A stretch of DNA of 64,000 nucleotides from Marinomonas sp. MED121 (GTDB lineage: Bacteria; Pseudomonadota; Gammaproteobacteria; Pseudomonadales; Marinomonadaceae): assembly GCF_000153025.1 (NCBI RefSeq), contig NZ_CH672429.1, positions 857,079-921,078 on the forward strand, read 5' to 3'. The notes under the pieces were generated by a model. That model was not told where the DNA came from and made no database searches. It saw only the letters and a program-made list of their open reading frames with translations. The translations under genes were made by a program, and so were the position numbers. Positions 9,716-17,894 of this stretch are shown piece by piece (the first letter of the stretch is position 1; each line of letters starts with the position of its first letter).

Positions 9716-10836
9716 TTTTTTGCTGGCTCCTGCGCCATGGCAACAAACTCTCCTTTGCGGTTAATGGCCCATATCTCAAGCTCAATATGAGCAGGTATGT
9801 ATTGTCGACAAAAGATAAGCGCTTTTTGACAAATAGAAAGCGCAAGGTCAATACCGGCATCATTGCACAGGGTCAAAGCCTGAATACTCGTATTCGCACC
9901 CTTAATGTCTGACAGTAACGCTTGAGAAGCCCCCTGGTCAGCCGCTATTTGCGCCAGCTGATCAAAGTCGATACTTGAAACACGACTATTTAAATCCATA
10001 TGACCATTGGCAAGTTTTGTCAATTTACCAAAACCACCACAGATACTTAATTTCAATAATGTTTGATCACGCTTTTCTAGTTTACGTATATGCTTTAAAA
10101 CGGCACCAACAAAATCCCCCATCTCAATGAGTGCTGTTTCTTGTAGCTGATAATGAGCTTTTATCGCTTCTTCGCTGGCATTACCTGTGGTAGCAGCAAG
10201 ATGAGTAAAAGCATTGGCCCTTGCCACATCTATCCCTTGATGAATAGAAGCTATATAAGCAGCACACGAAAAAGGCCTAACAATACCCGTGGTACCTAAA
10301 ATAGATAATCCGCCCATTATACCCAACCTCGGGTTCATGGTTTTTAACGCGATTTCTTCACCGTTTATTATCCCTACTCGAACTAAAAAGCCGCCTAGAT
10401 AAGCAGTTTCTTGAGCCAATTTTAACAAATGCTCAAGCATCATTTTTCTTGGTACAGGGTTAATAGCAGGTTCGCCAATCTCTAGCACTAGACCTGTTTT
10501 TGTTACTGTCCCGACGCCTTCGGCTGCTTCAAATGTAACCCCCTCGGATGTTGTCAGTATCAGTTCAACAAAGACAGTCGCTCCATGGGTAGCATCAGGA
10601 TCATCTCCGGCATCTTTGATCGTGCTAACTCTTATCCCCCCACTAATCTCTTGATAAGCAAGTATGTCTAAGCTCACCACTTGCCCTTTCGGCAAGCTAA
10701 CCTCTACTTTTCGAGCAAGGTTTTCAGACTGAGATAACAAAGCTTGGGCCCCAGCGACACAACAGGCGGTTGCACAACATCCCGTCGTTAGCCCTGTTTT
10801 CAAAGGCTTAACCTCTTCGCTACTTTCTGGCCACAT
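9712..10836 (-). CDS. cbiD: Cobalt-precorrin-5B C1-methyltransferase (CbiD)
   Basis: CbiD methylates C-1 of cobalt-precorrin-5B in the oxygen-independent pathway and replaces CobF in many organisms. The N-terminus LKTGLTTGCCATACCVAGAQ and the ISTIKDAGDDPDATHGA-like region (residues ~70-90) are hallmark CbiD motifs, and GTTGIVRPFS follows near residue 175. It is 374 residues, normal length. It lies 6 bp after cobB and overlaps cobK by 4 bp. Its presence beside CobL/CobK-type genes and a CobN-type chelatase subunit gives the operon a mixed aerobic/anaerobic character. Confidence 0.93.
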   Translation of the reverse strand: MWPESSEEVKPLKTGLTTGCCATACCVAGAQALLSQSENLARKVEVSLPKGQVVSLDILAYQEISGGIRVSTIKDAGDDPDATHGATVFVELILTTSEGVTFEAAEGVGTVTKTGLVLEIGEPAINPVPRKMMLEHLLKLAQETAYLGGFLVRVGIINGEEIALKTMNPRLGIMGGLSILGTTGIVRPFSCAAYIASIHQGIDVARANAFTHLAATTGNASEEAIKAHYQLQETALIEMGDFVGAVLKHIRKLEKRDQTLLKLSICGGFGKLTKLANGHMDLNSRVSSIDFDQLAQIAADQGASQALLSDIKGANTSIQALTLCNDAGIDLALSICQKALIFCRQYIPAHIELEIWAINRKGEFVAMAQEPAKK

Positions 10837-10842
10837 GGGTGA

Positions 10843-12174
10843 TTAAGCTCGATTAAAAATGGCCGCGACAGCCACCGGATTAGACGGAAAAAATAGATGT
10901 AAATAACTGGCTGTTAAGCCTTGTTCTTGATAAATCGCTTCACCCGGGGCTGGATGTCTTTGACGGCGACCAAAACTAATAGGTTCTGGTGTGTTATTAC
11001 TTCGAGACCTGTGGTGCGCATGGGCCCTGATTTCACCTTGAGGTAGTATCGCCGTTTGCATACCTTGGCAGCCTCGCTTACCTCGCATAGCGCCATCACC
11101 GGCTAAAATACCTAGCATAGGGTAAGTATCATTCTTTAAATCTGTCAGGGTTTCTAAGCTATAAAGCAAACCACCACACTCAGCTAAAATACCTTTTCCT
11201 TGGGCAAAAAAATCTTGAATTTCTTGCTTGATAGCAAGATTTTCTGCCAATGCTTGAGTATGAAGTTCAGGATACCCTCCAGGTAACCAAAGTGCATCCG
11301 CTGCCGGTAAGACGTTATCTTTTAATGGGGAGAAAAAGCATATTTCAGCTCCCATTTCAGTTAAACATTTAAGGTTAGCATCATAAATAAAACTAAAGGC
11401 AGCATCTGAGGCCACAGCAATGGTTTTCCCTTTTAATAGCCCCAGATGCTCTTCATGAGTGTCTAACTCAGCGGGGAAAAAGCTAACTGGCTTAGGCAAA
11501 TCTAAAAGCTGATTATCACTTGATTGCATTAACCAATCTACAGCCGCCTCAAACCTTTGCTCAAGCTCCCCCTTTACTTCATTTGCTTGCACTAAACCAA
11601 GGTGACGCTCGGGTAAAACAATGTCCTCATCACGTTTTAAACTAGCGAGCAAAGGCAGCGTTTCTGGCAGAGCATCTCTAATTAGCTGAGCATGACGTTC
11701 ACTACCACAACGGTTAGCAATTAAGCCGGCTATTTCTATATCATCACGAAAATTAGCCATACCGGATGCAAGGGCCGCAGCCGTTTGCGCCATACCTTTG
11801 ACATCCATTACGATAGCAAGCGGGATATTAAAACGAGCGGCAAGATCGGCGCTTGATGGCTCACCATCAAACATGCCCATGGCCCCTTCAACTAAAATAA
11901 GATCAGCAAGCTTAGCCGCCTCATAAAATTTTTGTTGGCAATAAGCATCACCCGCCATCCAAATATCAAGCTGCTCAACCGCATTACCTGATGCTTGAGC
12001 TAAGATTTGAGGGTCTAGGTAGTCTGGTCCAGTTTTAAACACATGCACCTTTTTACCTTGCTTAGAAAAGTACCTCGCAAGTGCCGCTGTAATGGTTGTT
12101 TTACCTTGATTAGATGCAGGTGCAGATAAAAATAATGCAGGGCAAGAAATACTCTCTTTCACTTGGTCATTCAC
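10843..12174 (-). CDS. cobB: Cobyrinate a,c-diamide synthase (CobB/CbiA)
   Basis: An ATP- and glutamine-dependent amidase that amidates the a and c acetate side chains of (hydrogeno)cobyrinate. The N-terminal P-loop domain begins with APASNQGKTTITAALAR near residue 18, and VEGAMGMFDG near residue 95 is characteristic. The C-terminal class I glutamine amidotransferase domain carries LAECGGLLYSLE, with the catalytic Cys near residue 330. The start is GTG because no ATG is available near the family start. It follows the chelatase gene by 66 bp and precedes cbiD by 6 bp. Which name (CobB or CbiA) is right depends on whether cobalt is already in the ring. Confidence 0.92.
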   Translation of the reverse strand: MNDQVKESISCPALFLSAPASNQGKTTITAALARYFSKQGKKVHVFKTGPDYLDPQILAQASGNAVEQLDIWMAGDAYCQQKFYEAAKLADLILVEGAMGMFDGEPSSADLAARFNIPLAIVMDVKGMAQTAAALASGMANFRDDIEIAGLIANRCGSERHAQLIRDALPETLPLLASLKRDEDIVLPERHLGLVQANEVKGELEQRFEAAVDWLMQSSDNQLLDLPKPVSFFPAELDTHEEHLGLLKGKTIAVASDAAFSFIYDANLKCLTEMGAEICFFSPLKDNVLPAADALWLPGGYPELHTQALAENLAIKQEIQDFFAQGKGILAECGGLLYSLETLTDLKNDTYPMLGILAGDGAMRGKRGCQGMQTAILPQGEIRAHAHHRSRSNNTPEPISFGRRQRHPAPGEAIYQEQGLTASYLHLFFPSNPVAVAAIFNRA

Positions 12175-12239
12175 TCAAAACCATCCCAAAATATGTTTAA
12201 TATTAACCCTAAGCCTGTCTTAGAAAGTGGCTTATTCAT

Positions 12240-14048
12240 TTAAATTGTAAAATAATCAGCATTTATTGCTTGAGCAAGTTGCTGTGCTTTGCCTCTTTTG
12301 ATCACACTGGCTTCGATATCAATAAGGCTGCAGTTCCCCTTTAGCTCGATATCAGTGACATCCGCTTGAGTGCGCCCATCGGTAAAAATATAAGTATGGC
12401 TCTGACTCGTTGGGGATTGCTTATAATAGCGGGTTAACCAAGTAGCGACCTGCAATAAGCCATCTCGAAATGGTGTGCCACCACCGGCTTGAATATTATT
12501 CAAGAATTCGCTCATATCTTTTGGGGCTCTTACCTTTGCTTGTATTTGTTTTACTTCATTATTACCAAAGATAAACATGGCGATTTGTTCTCGTTTTAAA
12601 TAAGCCTGTTGCGTAATATCTAAAATAGCGCCCTTTGCTTTAGCAAAAACAGCGTGACCTAACATTGAAGCCGAACAATCAAGCAAAATAAGATGCAGTA
12701 TACTTTGGCCCGTTTTTGCTCTATGCCGATGCAACTTTTCAGGGGGCCATTGAAAGCCTTCTGTATCAATTGATTGAGTGATTGTTTGATGCCAATTTAC
12801 AGATTTACTCAGTGTGCTTTTAGTTTGACTTCTTCCCTGGGCATTTTCACCTTTGCTGACGAAAAAGTCTTGCAGTGCAAACGGCGTCGAAAAAACCTTG
12901 TTAACTTTTACCCGTGTCTGTGATTCAAACTGAATACTCTTATCTAAAGCTTGAGATTGAGCTGGCATGCTGCCCCAATCGTCATCATCTGCTTGAGGAG
13001 TGTCCTTATCTTCGCTATCCGTTTTTCCTTGATGACCTTGTTCTGCTTGGCTGTGAGGGTTATGAGCGCCTTGAGATTTTGAGCTTTCAGGCCGTCTATT
13101 ATTAGTTTGTGTTTGTGTTTGTGCCTGGTTTGGGCTTTTACTCTCCTGCTGATTTGTCGAGTTACCTGAATCAGGTGGCGAAGAGTCGGCCTGTCGTCTA
13201 TGGGCTAATACTAACTCTGCAACCATATCTAAATCAGCACGAGTAACCGCTTTCCCACCTCGCCAAGCAGTATATGCCATTGCTGCTCTTAACCAGACTA
13301 TATCCGCTCTCACCCCATCAACATTTGCTTGAAAACAGGCTTTAGCAATTAATAATCGTATTTCATCACTGCACTCAATGTGGGGTAATTTTTGCTGAGC
13401 AATCTCAATACTTTGCCTAAGGTTCTTCTGCTTAACTCTATATTTATCACAGAAAGCTTGTGCATTTTGATCAAACTCATCTCTTAATTTAACAATTTGA
13501 ATACGCTCATCCAAACTATAGTTATTTGCTAGTTCAACCATCAGGCCAAACCTGTCTTGAAGCTGGGGTCTGAGCTCACCTTCATCAGGATTCATAGTGC
13601 CGACAAGTATAAATTTAGCCGCATGTTCATGACTAATGCCATCACGCTCAACCCGATTAACACCGCTTGCCGCCACATCTAAAAGTTGATCAACTAAATT
13701 GTCTGCTAATAAATTGACCTCATCCACATAGAGCACTCCACCATGGGCCTTACTTAATAGGCCGGGATGAAAAGCAACCTCTTTACTTTTTAGTACCTTA
13801 TCTAAATCAAGCGTTCCTAGTAGGCGATCTTCGCTGGCCCCTAATGGTAGGGTTGCAAAAGGTGCCTCAGGATCGGGTAATACATGAGCAAGCCCTCTTG
13901 CTAAAGTCGACTTAGCGCACCCTCTTGGTCCACTGACAAGCACTCCACCTAACAAAGGGTTAATCGCCGCAAGAGTCAGGGCTAATTTAAAGTTTTCTTG
14001 GCCTGCAACGGCAGTAAAAGGGAATTCTAGGTGTAAAAAAGAGGTCAT
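12240..14048 (-). CDS. Mg/Co-chelatase ATPase subunit, fused ChlI-ChlD type (AAA+ and VWA domains)
   Basis: A chelatase motor subunit of the fused BchI/BchD-like type, expected to drive cobalt insertion together with a CobN-like large subunit. The N-terminal AAA+ domain has Walker A GPRGCAKST near residue 40 and the Walker B region GGVLYVDEVNLL near residue 103. A low-complexity linker rich in Q, S, N and P runs from about 290 to 360. The C-terminal VWA domain has the MIDAS motif LDCSASM near residue 456. It is the first gene of the cobalamin operon, 66 bp before cobB. The CobN partner is not in this window. A photosynthetic Mg-chelatase role is unlikely because no bacteriochlorophyll genes are present. 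Confidence 0.87.
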   Translation of the reverse strand: MTSFLHLEFPFTAVAGQENFKLALTLAAINPLLGGVLVSGPRGCAKSTLARGLAHVLPDPEAPFATLPLGASEDRLLGTLDLDKVLKSKEVAFHPGLLSKAHGGVLYVDEVNLLADNLVDQLLDVAASGVNRVERDGISHEHAAKFILVGTMNPDEGELRPQLQDRFGLMVELANNYSLDERIQIVKLRDEFDQNAQAFCDKYRVKQKNLRQSIEIAQQKLPHIECSDEIRLLIAKACFQANVDGVRADIVWLRAAMAYTAWRGGKAVTRADLDMVAELVLAHRRQADSSPPDSGNSTNQQESKSPNQAQTQTQTNNRRPESSKSQGAHNPHSQAEQGHQGKTDSEDKDTPQADDDDWGSMPAQSQALDKSIQFESQTRVKVNKVFSTPFALQDFFVSKGENAQGRSQTKSTLSKSVNWHQTITQSIDTEGFQWPPEKLHRHRAKTGQSILHLILLDCSASMLGHAVFAKAKGAILDITQQAYLKREQIAMFIFGNNEVKQIQAKVRAPKDMSEFLNNIQAGGGTPFRDGLLQVATWLTRYYKQSPTSQSHTYIFTDGRTQADVTDIELKGNCSLIDIEASVIKRGKAQQLAQAINADYFTI

Positions 14049-14343
14049 GTATTAGCCCAGTTAAATTGAAAACCACAGGCTAAATTAAGCCAGTGAAGAG
14101 ACCATATATAGGCAAGGAAAACTTGTCAATTTTGGCTTTAGGCTAATCCTAGAAATTTCTTCAAATAGAGGCCTATTCAATATTTCATTCAGGTTAAAGT
14201 GAAAAATTAGCAGGTTAAGCCCGCATATCATCGAAAAACTGACACTCTTAAATCAAACTGCATTTAATTTAACGAGCTTATTGACCTTAGATCTTAGTCT
14301 AGGGTTTATACTGATATTAATCTTGACTACATGGAGTAATCAC
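14049..14343. other. Divergent intergenic region between the cobalamin operon and the zntR-like gene
   Basis: This 295-bp gap must hold the promoter of the cobalamin operon (leftward) and the zntR-like promoter (rightward, at 14281-14312). I looked for a cobalamin riboswitch in the leftward direction and did not find a convincing B12 box. Confidence 0.5.
14281..14312 (+). promoter_or_regulatory. MerR/ZntR-type promoter with 20-bp spacer and operator dyad
   Basis: The -35 box TTGACC (14281-14286) and -10 box TATACT (14307-14312) are separated by 20 bp, the over-long spacing that MerR-family activators such as ZntR need. Inside the spacer is a dyad, ACCTTAGA (14284-14291) and TCTAGGGT (14298-14305), with 7 of 8 positions symmetric across a 6-bp centre. 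It lies 33 bp before the ATG of the MerR-type gene, so the regulator probably controls itself and the efflux permease downstream. Confidence 0.8.
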
Positions 14344-14344
14344 T

Positions 14345-14758
14345 ATGTTTAAAATTGGTGAACTAGCAGACTTATGTAATATCAGTGCTGATACCCTAAG
14401 GTTCTATGAAAAGAATGGTCTCTTTCAAGCCTCAAAGCGATCAGGGGCAGGTTATAGACTTTACACCCAAGCTGACAAAAACCGACTTGAATTTATCCTG
14501 ACATCAAAATCTGTCGGCTTTAGCCTCAAAGAAATTGCTGACTTACTTTCTATTAATTTAGATAAATCAAACCGCACTTGCGGCGATGCTAAACAATTAG
14601 TCGATGATAAATTGGCTCAAGTAAAAGAAAAGCTAGCTGAACTAGAGCGCTTAGAGTCTTCTTTACAAAGCTTGTCTGACGCCTGCTGTGGCGGTTCTGA
14701 AAGTGCACTTCATTGCACAATTTTAGAAGCACTGGCCACCCCCAAAAAACCACATTAA
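14345..14758 (+). CDS. MerR-family metal-responsive regulator, ZntR-like
   Basis: A 137-residue MerR-type activator. The N-terminal winged helix (FKIGELADLCNISADTLRFY, then GYRLYTQADKNRLEFI) is standard. The metal-site cysteines fall at residues 79, 114, 115 and 124, the numbering known for Escherichia coli ZntR, although His119 of ZntR is replaced by Glu and a His stands at 123. This suggests Zn(II), possibly Cd(II) or Pb(II), sensing. It sits 52 bp before the efflux permease on the same strand, and a MerR-type promoter lies immediately upstream. SO_0443-like regulators occupy the same position beside such permeases. Confidence 0.88.
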   Translation: MFKIGELADLCNISADTLRFYEKNGLFQASKRSGAGYRLYTQADKNRLEFILTSKSVGFSLKEIADLLSINLDKSNRTCGDAKQLVDDKLAQVKEKLAELERLESSLQSLSDACCGGSESALHCTILEALATPKKPH

Positions 14759-14809
14759 ACAGCATTAACAGGATGTATTTGCTGATCATTATTTAAATAG
14801 GACTTTAGC

Positions 14810-15994
14810 ATGTTATTAGTTGAAAATTTTATCGCACTCTTTTTAGATTCAGCACCATGGCTGCTACTTGGGCTTATATTAGCTGGCGTTTTAAAAAGTT
14901 TTGTACCTATGAGCTGGATGCAAAAGCAATTAGGGGGAAAAGGTAGTAAGCCCATTTTTAAAGCAGCACTTTTAGGTGCCCCCCTTCCTTTATGTTCTTG
15001 TGGTGTCATCCCTGCAGCCATTGGCTTAAGACGAGCTGGCGCATCTAAATCAGCCACGACGTCATTTTTAGTCTCTACGCCAGAAACAGGCATTGACTCT
15101 ATTTCAGTATCATACGCCATGTTAGGCCCGTTTATGGCAGTTATTCGACCTATTGCAGCCATTTCAAGCGCCGTAGTTGCAGGCTTATTGGTTGGTCGTG
15201 ATAAAGAAGAATTACCTCCCCTTGCTTCCACAGAAACAACAAACCAGCCAAACTGTAAGTCAAAGGTTGAAACCAGTAGCTGTTGTTCGACTAAAGATGC
15301 CGTTATTCAAAAGCAAGCACAGGAAGCTACTTCTAGCTGCTGTAGCACAAACAAAGTAGCAATTGAAAACAATCCATCAAGTAAGTTAAGTTCATCCGAT
15401 AAAAGAGCAAACCATGAGCAGCCGCTCAGTTTTAACCAAAAACTCATCTCTGGCCTTAAGTTTTCTAGTACAAACCTAGTCAAGGATATAAGTATTTGGT
15501 TAATGATAGGGCTATTTTTTGCGGCGCTCATTCAAACTTACCTACCTGCTAGCTTTTTAGAAACTTGGGGCAGTGGTATTTTCGCTATGCTAATTATGGT
15601 GCTTATATCCATTCCTATGTATATCTGTGCAACGGCATCAACACCCATTGCCGCCGCATTACTATTAAGTGGAATATCACCAGGAGCAGTACTGGTATTT
15701 ATGATGGCAGGACCCGCTACTAACATTGCAACATTAGGTGTTGTGTATAAAGAACTTGGTAAACGTTCTTTAATTGGATACTTATCAGGAGTATTAGGGG
15801 GAGCACTCTTTTTTGGCTGGCTAACGGATTACCTCGTAGCAGTATTTAAATTTGATGTTGTACCACTAGTTGGCATGGAACATCAGCTTCTACCTGAATC
15901 CTTAACTTATTTAACTGGGATAATATTGGCTAGCCTGATGCTAAATGAGTTGAGAAAGCGAATTCCTTTGCTAAGACCTAGCTTAGCAAATTAA
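14810..15994 (+). CDS. SO_0444-type heavy-metal efflux permease (DUF318/permease family)
   Basis: A polytopic inner-membrane permease of the PF03773 family, close to SO_0444-type Cu/Zn exporters. Diagnostic parts are the APLPLCSCGVIPAAIGLRRAGAS segment (described over residues ~62-84; Cys-X-Cys in a membrane helix), the STPETGIDSI motif and in the second half ICATASTPIAAALL plus AGPATNIATLGV. The central cytoplasmic loop carries two copies of SSCCST (about residues 155 and 175), extra Cys pairs that could hand metal to the channel. It follows the ZntR-like gene by 52 bp and is followed by a strong terminator. Substrate assignment to Zn or Cu is inferred from the regulator. Confidence 0.87.
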   Translation: MLLVENFIALFLDSAPWLLLGLILAGVLKSFVPMSWMQKQLGGKGSKPIFKAALLGAPLPLCSCGVIPAAIGLRRAGASKSATTSFLVSTPETGIDSISVSYAMLGPFMAVIRPIAAISSAVVAGLLVGRDKEELPPLASTETTNQPNCKSKVETSSCCSTKDAVIQKQAQEATSSCCSTNKVAIENNPSSKLSSSDKRANHEQPLSFNQKLISGLKFSSTNLVKDISIWLMIGLFFAALIQTYLPASFLETWGSGIFAMLIMVLISIPMYICATASTPIAAALLLSGISPGAVLVFMMAGPATNIATLGVVYKELGKRSLIGYLSGVLGGALFFGWLTDYLVAVFKFDVVPLVGMEHQLLPESLTYLTGIILASLMLNELRKRIPLLRPSLAN

Positions 15995-16018
15995 CCAAAT
16001 ATTTATCGGCCAATTCTT

Positions 16019-16050
16019 AAAAGCTATATTGTTATAATATAGCTTTTTTA
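16019..16050. terminator. Bidirectional terminator after the efflux permease
   Basis: A perfect 10-bp stem AAGCTATATT/AATATAGCTT (16021-16030, 16036-16045) with a 5-base loop is followed by TTTTTT on the plus strand. It ends the permease operon, and may also serve the convergent small gene whose stop codon is at 16062. Confidence 0.8.
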
Positions 16051-16061
16051 TAACCAATCGC

Positions 16062-16319
16062 CTAATCGAGATTTTCTATCATTTTTCTAAGCTTGTTTTG
16101 CTTTGACCTCAAAGCATGGTCTTGTAAATATTGAGATCCATATTTTGGCACTTCATTAATATTTACATCTATCCCCATTGAATGTAGCTTTTTTTCCATA
16201 ACGCTAATATCAACCCTTAAATCATACATTTCTTTTTCTGTGGATGATTTAGCTTGTGCGTTAAATGAGAAAAAACTTATCATTATCAGGCTTAAAAGCC
16301 CTAGCATATTAAAATTCAT
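16062..16319 (-). CDS. Small secreted protein, divergent member of the tandem array family
   Basis: An 85-residue protein with a clear signal peptide (MNFNMLGLLSLIMISFFSF, cleavage probably after NAQA). The mature part of about 62 residues is highly charged and helical. Its segment EMYDLRVDISVMEKKLHSMG lines up with EVKDIERSISAIEKQLDSMD of the neighbouring array gene at 16822-17085, so I regard it as a diverged seventh member. It lacks the DYADEV start and GLNRSQ motif of the other six. The start is set by AAGGAGG 8 bases upstream. An AT-rich TATAAT-like -10 element lies at 16354-16359. No function is known to me. Confidence 0.75.
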   Translation of the reverse strand: MNFNMLGLLSLIMISFFSFNAQAKSSTEKEMYDLRVDISVMEKKLHSMGIDVNINEVPKYGSQYLQDHALRSKQNKLRKMIENLD

Positions 16320-16490
16320 TACAGAGCCTCCTTAAGCCTTAATAATTAAACATATTATATACTCTTAAGCTTAAGTTTTGTTTATAAGAAAAGCGCTTTC
16401 TTGTTATTTACAATATTTTATAAATCATGAACATTAAGCAACAATTAAACATACGCTATTAATACTAATAGATACTTTTCATAAATTAAC

Positions 16491-16759
16491 AGTTTGAGAG
16501 TTTGAGAGTTTGAGAGTTTGAGAGTTTGAGAGTTTGAGAGTTTGAGAGTTTGAGAGTTTGAGAGTTTGAGAGTTTGAGAGTTTGAGAGTTTGAGAGTTTG
16601 AGAGTTTGAGAGTTTGAGAGTTTGAGAGTTTGAGAGTTTGAGAGTTTGAGAGTTTGAGAGTTTGAGAGTTTGAGAGTTTGAGAGTTTGAGAGTTTGAGCG
16701 TTTGAGCGTTTGAGCGTTTGAGAGCTTGAGAGTTTGAGAGTTTGAGAGTTTGAGAGTTT
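16491..16759. repeat. Tandem repeat: 33 copies of an 8-bp unit (AGTTTGAG)
   Basis: Counting in phase from 16491 gives 33 uninterrupted 8-bp units to 16754 and a partial AGTTT at the end. Twenty-nine units are perfect; three (16699-16722) read CGTTTGAG and one (16723-16730) AGCTTGAG. The tract lies between the terminator of the small secreted protein array and the promoter region of the gene at 16062-16319, about 170 bp upstream of that start codon. Because 8 is not a multiple of 3, it cannot encode a repeated peptide with 8-bp period. Such tracts change copy number by slipped-strand replication. Confidence 0.97.
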
Positions 16760-16769
16760 TATTTAAAAA

Positions 16770-16806
16770 GCAAAGAAGCTAAGTTTAATAAGTAAACTTA
16801 GCTTTC
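16770..16806 (-). terminator. Terminator of the small secreted protein array
   Basis: A 12-bp perfect stem AAGCTAAGTTTA (16776-16787) and TAAACTTAGCTT (16793-16804) lies 16 bp after the last array gene. On the minus strand it continues into CTTTGCTTTTTAAAT, a T-rich tail. Confidence 0.75.
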
Positions 16807-16821
16807 CTTAAGCACCCCATA

Positions 16822-17085
16822 TCAATATGCAACATAGTTATTATTAAATATCGTCTGTAAAGACTCATACTTAGACTCTAACTCTCGCACTTTCTGAGAT
16901 CTATTTAAACCAAACTCAAGGTTATTAGAGTTATAATTAACATCCATACTATCGAGTTGTTTTTCAATAGCAGAGATACTTCGCTCAATATCCTTTACTT
17001 CATCAGCATAATCACTAGCTAAAGCTAATGTAGTAGTGAGAGATATCGCCGCTATGGTAAAACTACTAAAAACTATCTTTTTCAT
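16822..17085 (-). CDS. Small secreted coiled-coil protein, array member 6 (last)
   Basis: An 87-residue protein with signal peptide (MKKIVFSSFTIAAISLTTTL, cleavage after ALA). The mature part starts SDYADEVKDIERSISAIEKQ and has the family motif GLNRSQKVRELESKY, then a tail LQTIFNNNYVAY that only this member and the next have in part. The ATG is set by AAGGTA 8 bases upstream. It is the last of six tandem paralogues read leftward and is followed by a terminator. Exported periplasmic or secreted location is inferred from the signal peptide; no function is known. Confidence 0.8.
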   Translation of the reverse strand: MKKIVFSSFTIAAISLTTTLALASDYADEVKDIERSISAIEKQLDSMDVNYNSNNLEFGLNRSQKVRELESKYESLQTIFNNNYVAY

Positions 17086-17104
17086 GTTTCAAATACCTTA
17101 AATT

Positions 17105-17368
17105 TTAATTAGCGTTATGAACATTATTGAAGATTTCTTGCAAAGAAGAGTACTTACTCTCTAATGCTTTCACTTCTTGAGAACGGTTTAAACCTGCCTT
17201 AATTTCAATTAGGTTATAATCAACATCCATTACTTCTAATTGCCTTTCTAGTGCAGATACACTCAAACGAATATCTTCTACTTCATCAGCATAATCACTT
17301 GCTAATACACTGTTAGCAGACACCCCAAGTGCGACTAGAGCCAATGTTGAGGATATAATTTTATTCAT
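17105..17368 (-). CDS. Small secreted coiled-coil protein, array member 5
   Basis: An 87-residue protein: signal peptide MNKIISSTLALVALGVSANS with cleavage after VLA, then SDYADEVEDIRLSVSALERQ and GLNRSQEVKALESKY, ending in FNNVHNAN. The ATG at 17368 has AAAGGTG 7 bases upstream; a GTG three codons earlier overlaps that ribosome site and is unlikely. The signal peptide is nearly identical to those of members 3 and 4, although the mature part differs more, pointing to duplication followed by diversification of the mature peptide. Confidence 0.8.
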   Translation of the reverse strand: MNKIISSTLALVALGVSANSVLASDYADEVEDIRLSVSALERQLEVMDVDYNLIEIKAGLNRSQEVKALESKYSSLQEIFNNVHNAN

Positions 17369-17388
17369 AATATTCACCTTTAATATTT

Positions 17389-17631
17389 TTAAATTTGATT
17401 CTGTAAATAGTCGTACTTAGCTTCTAAAGCTCTAACTTCTTGAGACCTGTTTAAACCATTTCCTATTTCAATAGTGTTATATTGAACATTTAAACTATCA
17501 AGATGTTTTTCAATAGCTGCTACACTTCTTTCAGCATCTCTTACTTCATCAGCATAATCACTTGCTATTGCACTGTTAGCAGACACACCAAGTGCGACTA
17601 TTGCTAATGTTGAGGATATAATTTTATTCAT
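17389..17631 (-). CDS. Small secreted coiled-coil protein, array member 4
   Basis: An 80-residue protein with the signal peptide MNKIISSTLAIVALGVSANS and mature part SDYADEVRDAERSVAAIEKH followed by LDSLNVQYNTIEIGNGLNRS and ending LEAKYDYLQNQI. The ATG at 17631 follows AAAGGTG with 6-base spacing. The whole gene plus its leader is almost identical to member 3 (about nine differences over 263 bp by eye), a very recent tandem duplication. The mature peptide has about 58 residues, strongly charged and predicted helical. Confidence 0.82.
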   Translation of the reverse strand: MNKIISSTLAIVALGVSANSAIASDYADEVRDAERSVAAIEKHLDSLNVQYNTIEIGNGLNRSQEVRALEAKYDYLQNQI

Positions 17632-17651
17632 AACATTCACCTTTAATATTT

Positions 17652-17894
17652 TTAGATTTGATTCTGTAAATAGTCGTACTTAGCTTCTAAAGCTCTAACT
17701 TCTTGAGACCTGTTCAAACCATTTTCTATTTCAATAGTGTTATATTGAACATTTAAACTATTAAGATGTTTTTCAATAGCTGTTACACTTCTTTCAGCAT
17801 CTCTTACTTCATCAGCATAATCAGTTGCCATTGCACTGTTAGCAGACACACTAAGTGCGACTATTGCTAATGTTGAGGATATAATTTTATTCAT
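17652..17894 (-). CDS. Small secreted coiled-coil protein, array member 3
   Basis: An 80-residue near-copy of member 4. The signal peptide is MNKIISSTLAIVALSVSANS with a TDYADEV start of the mature part instead of SDYADEV. It has the motif GLNRSQEVRALEAKYDYLQ. The ATG at 17894 is preceded by AAAGGTG. The intergenic 20 bp before it are identical to those before member 4, so each unit carries its own ribosome site but probably no separate promoter; cotranscription of the array is likely. Confidence 0.82.
   Translation of the reverse strand: MNKIISSTLAIVALSVSANSAMATDYADEVRDAERSVTAIEKHLNSLNVQYNTIEIENGLNRSQEVRALEAKYDYLQNQI

Noticed and set aside
14049-14280. Possible cobalamin riboswitch before the cobalamin operon
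   Set aside because: A fragment AAGCCAGTGAAGAGACC at about 14087 looks a little like a B12 box, but it is on the plus strand, opposite to the operon, and other conserved riboswitch parts are missing.
16491-16759. CRISPR array
   Set aside because: The unit is 8 bp with no spacers and no cas genes nearby; it is a simple tandem repeat.
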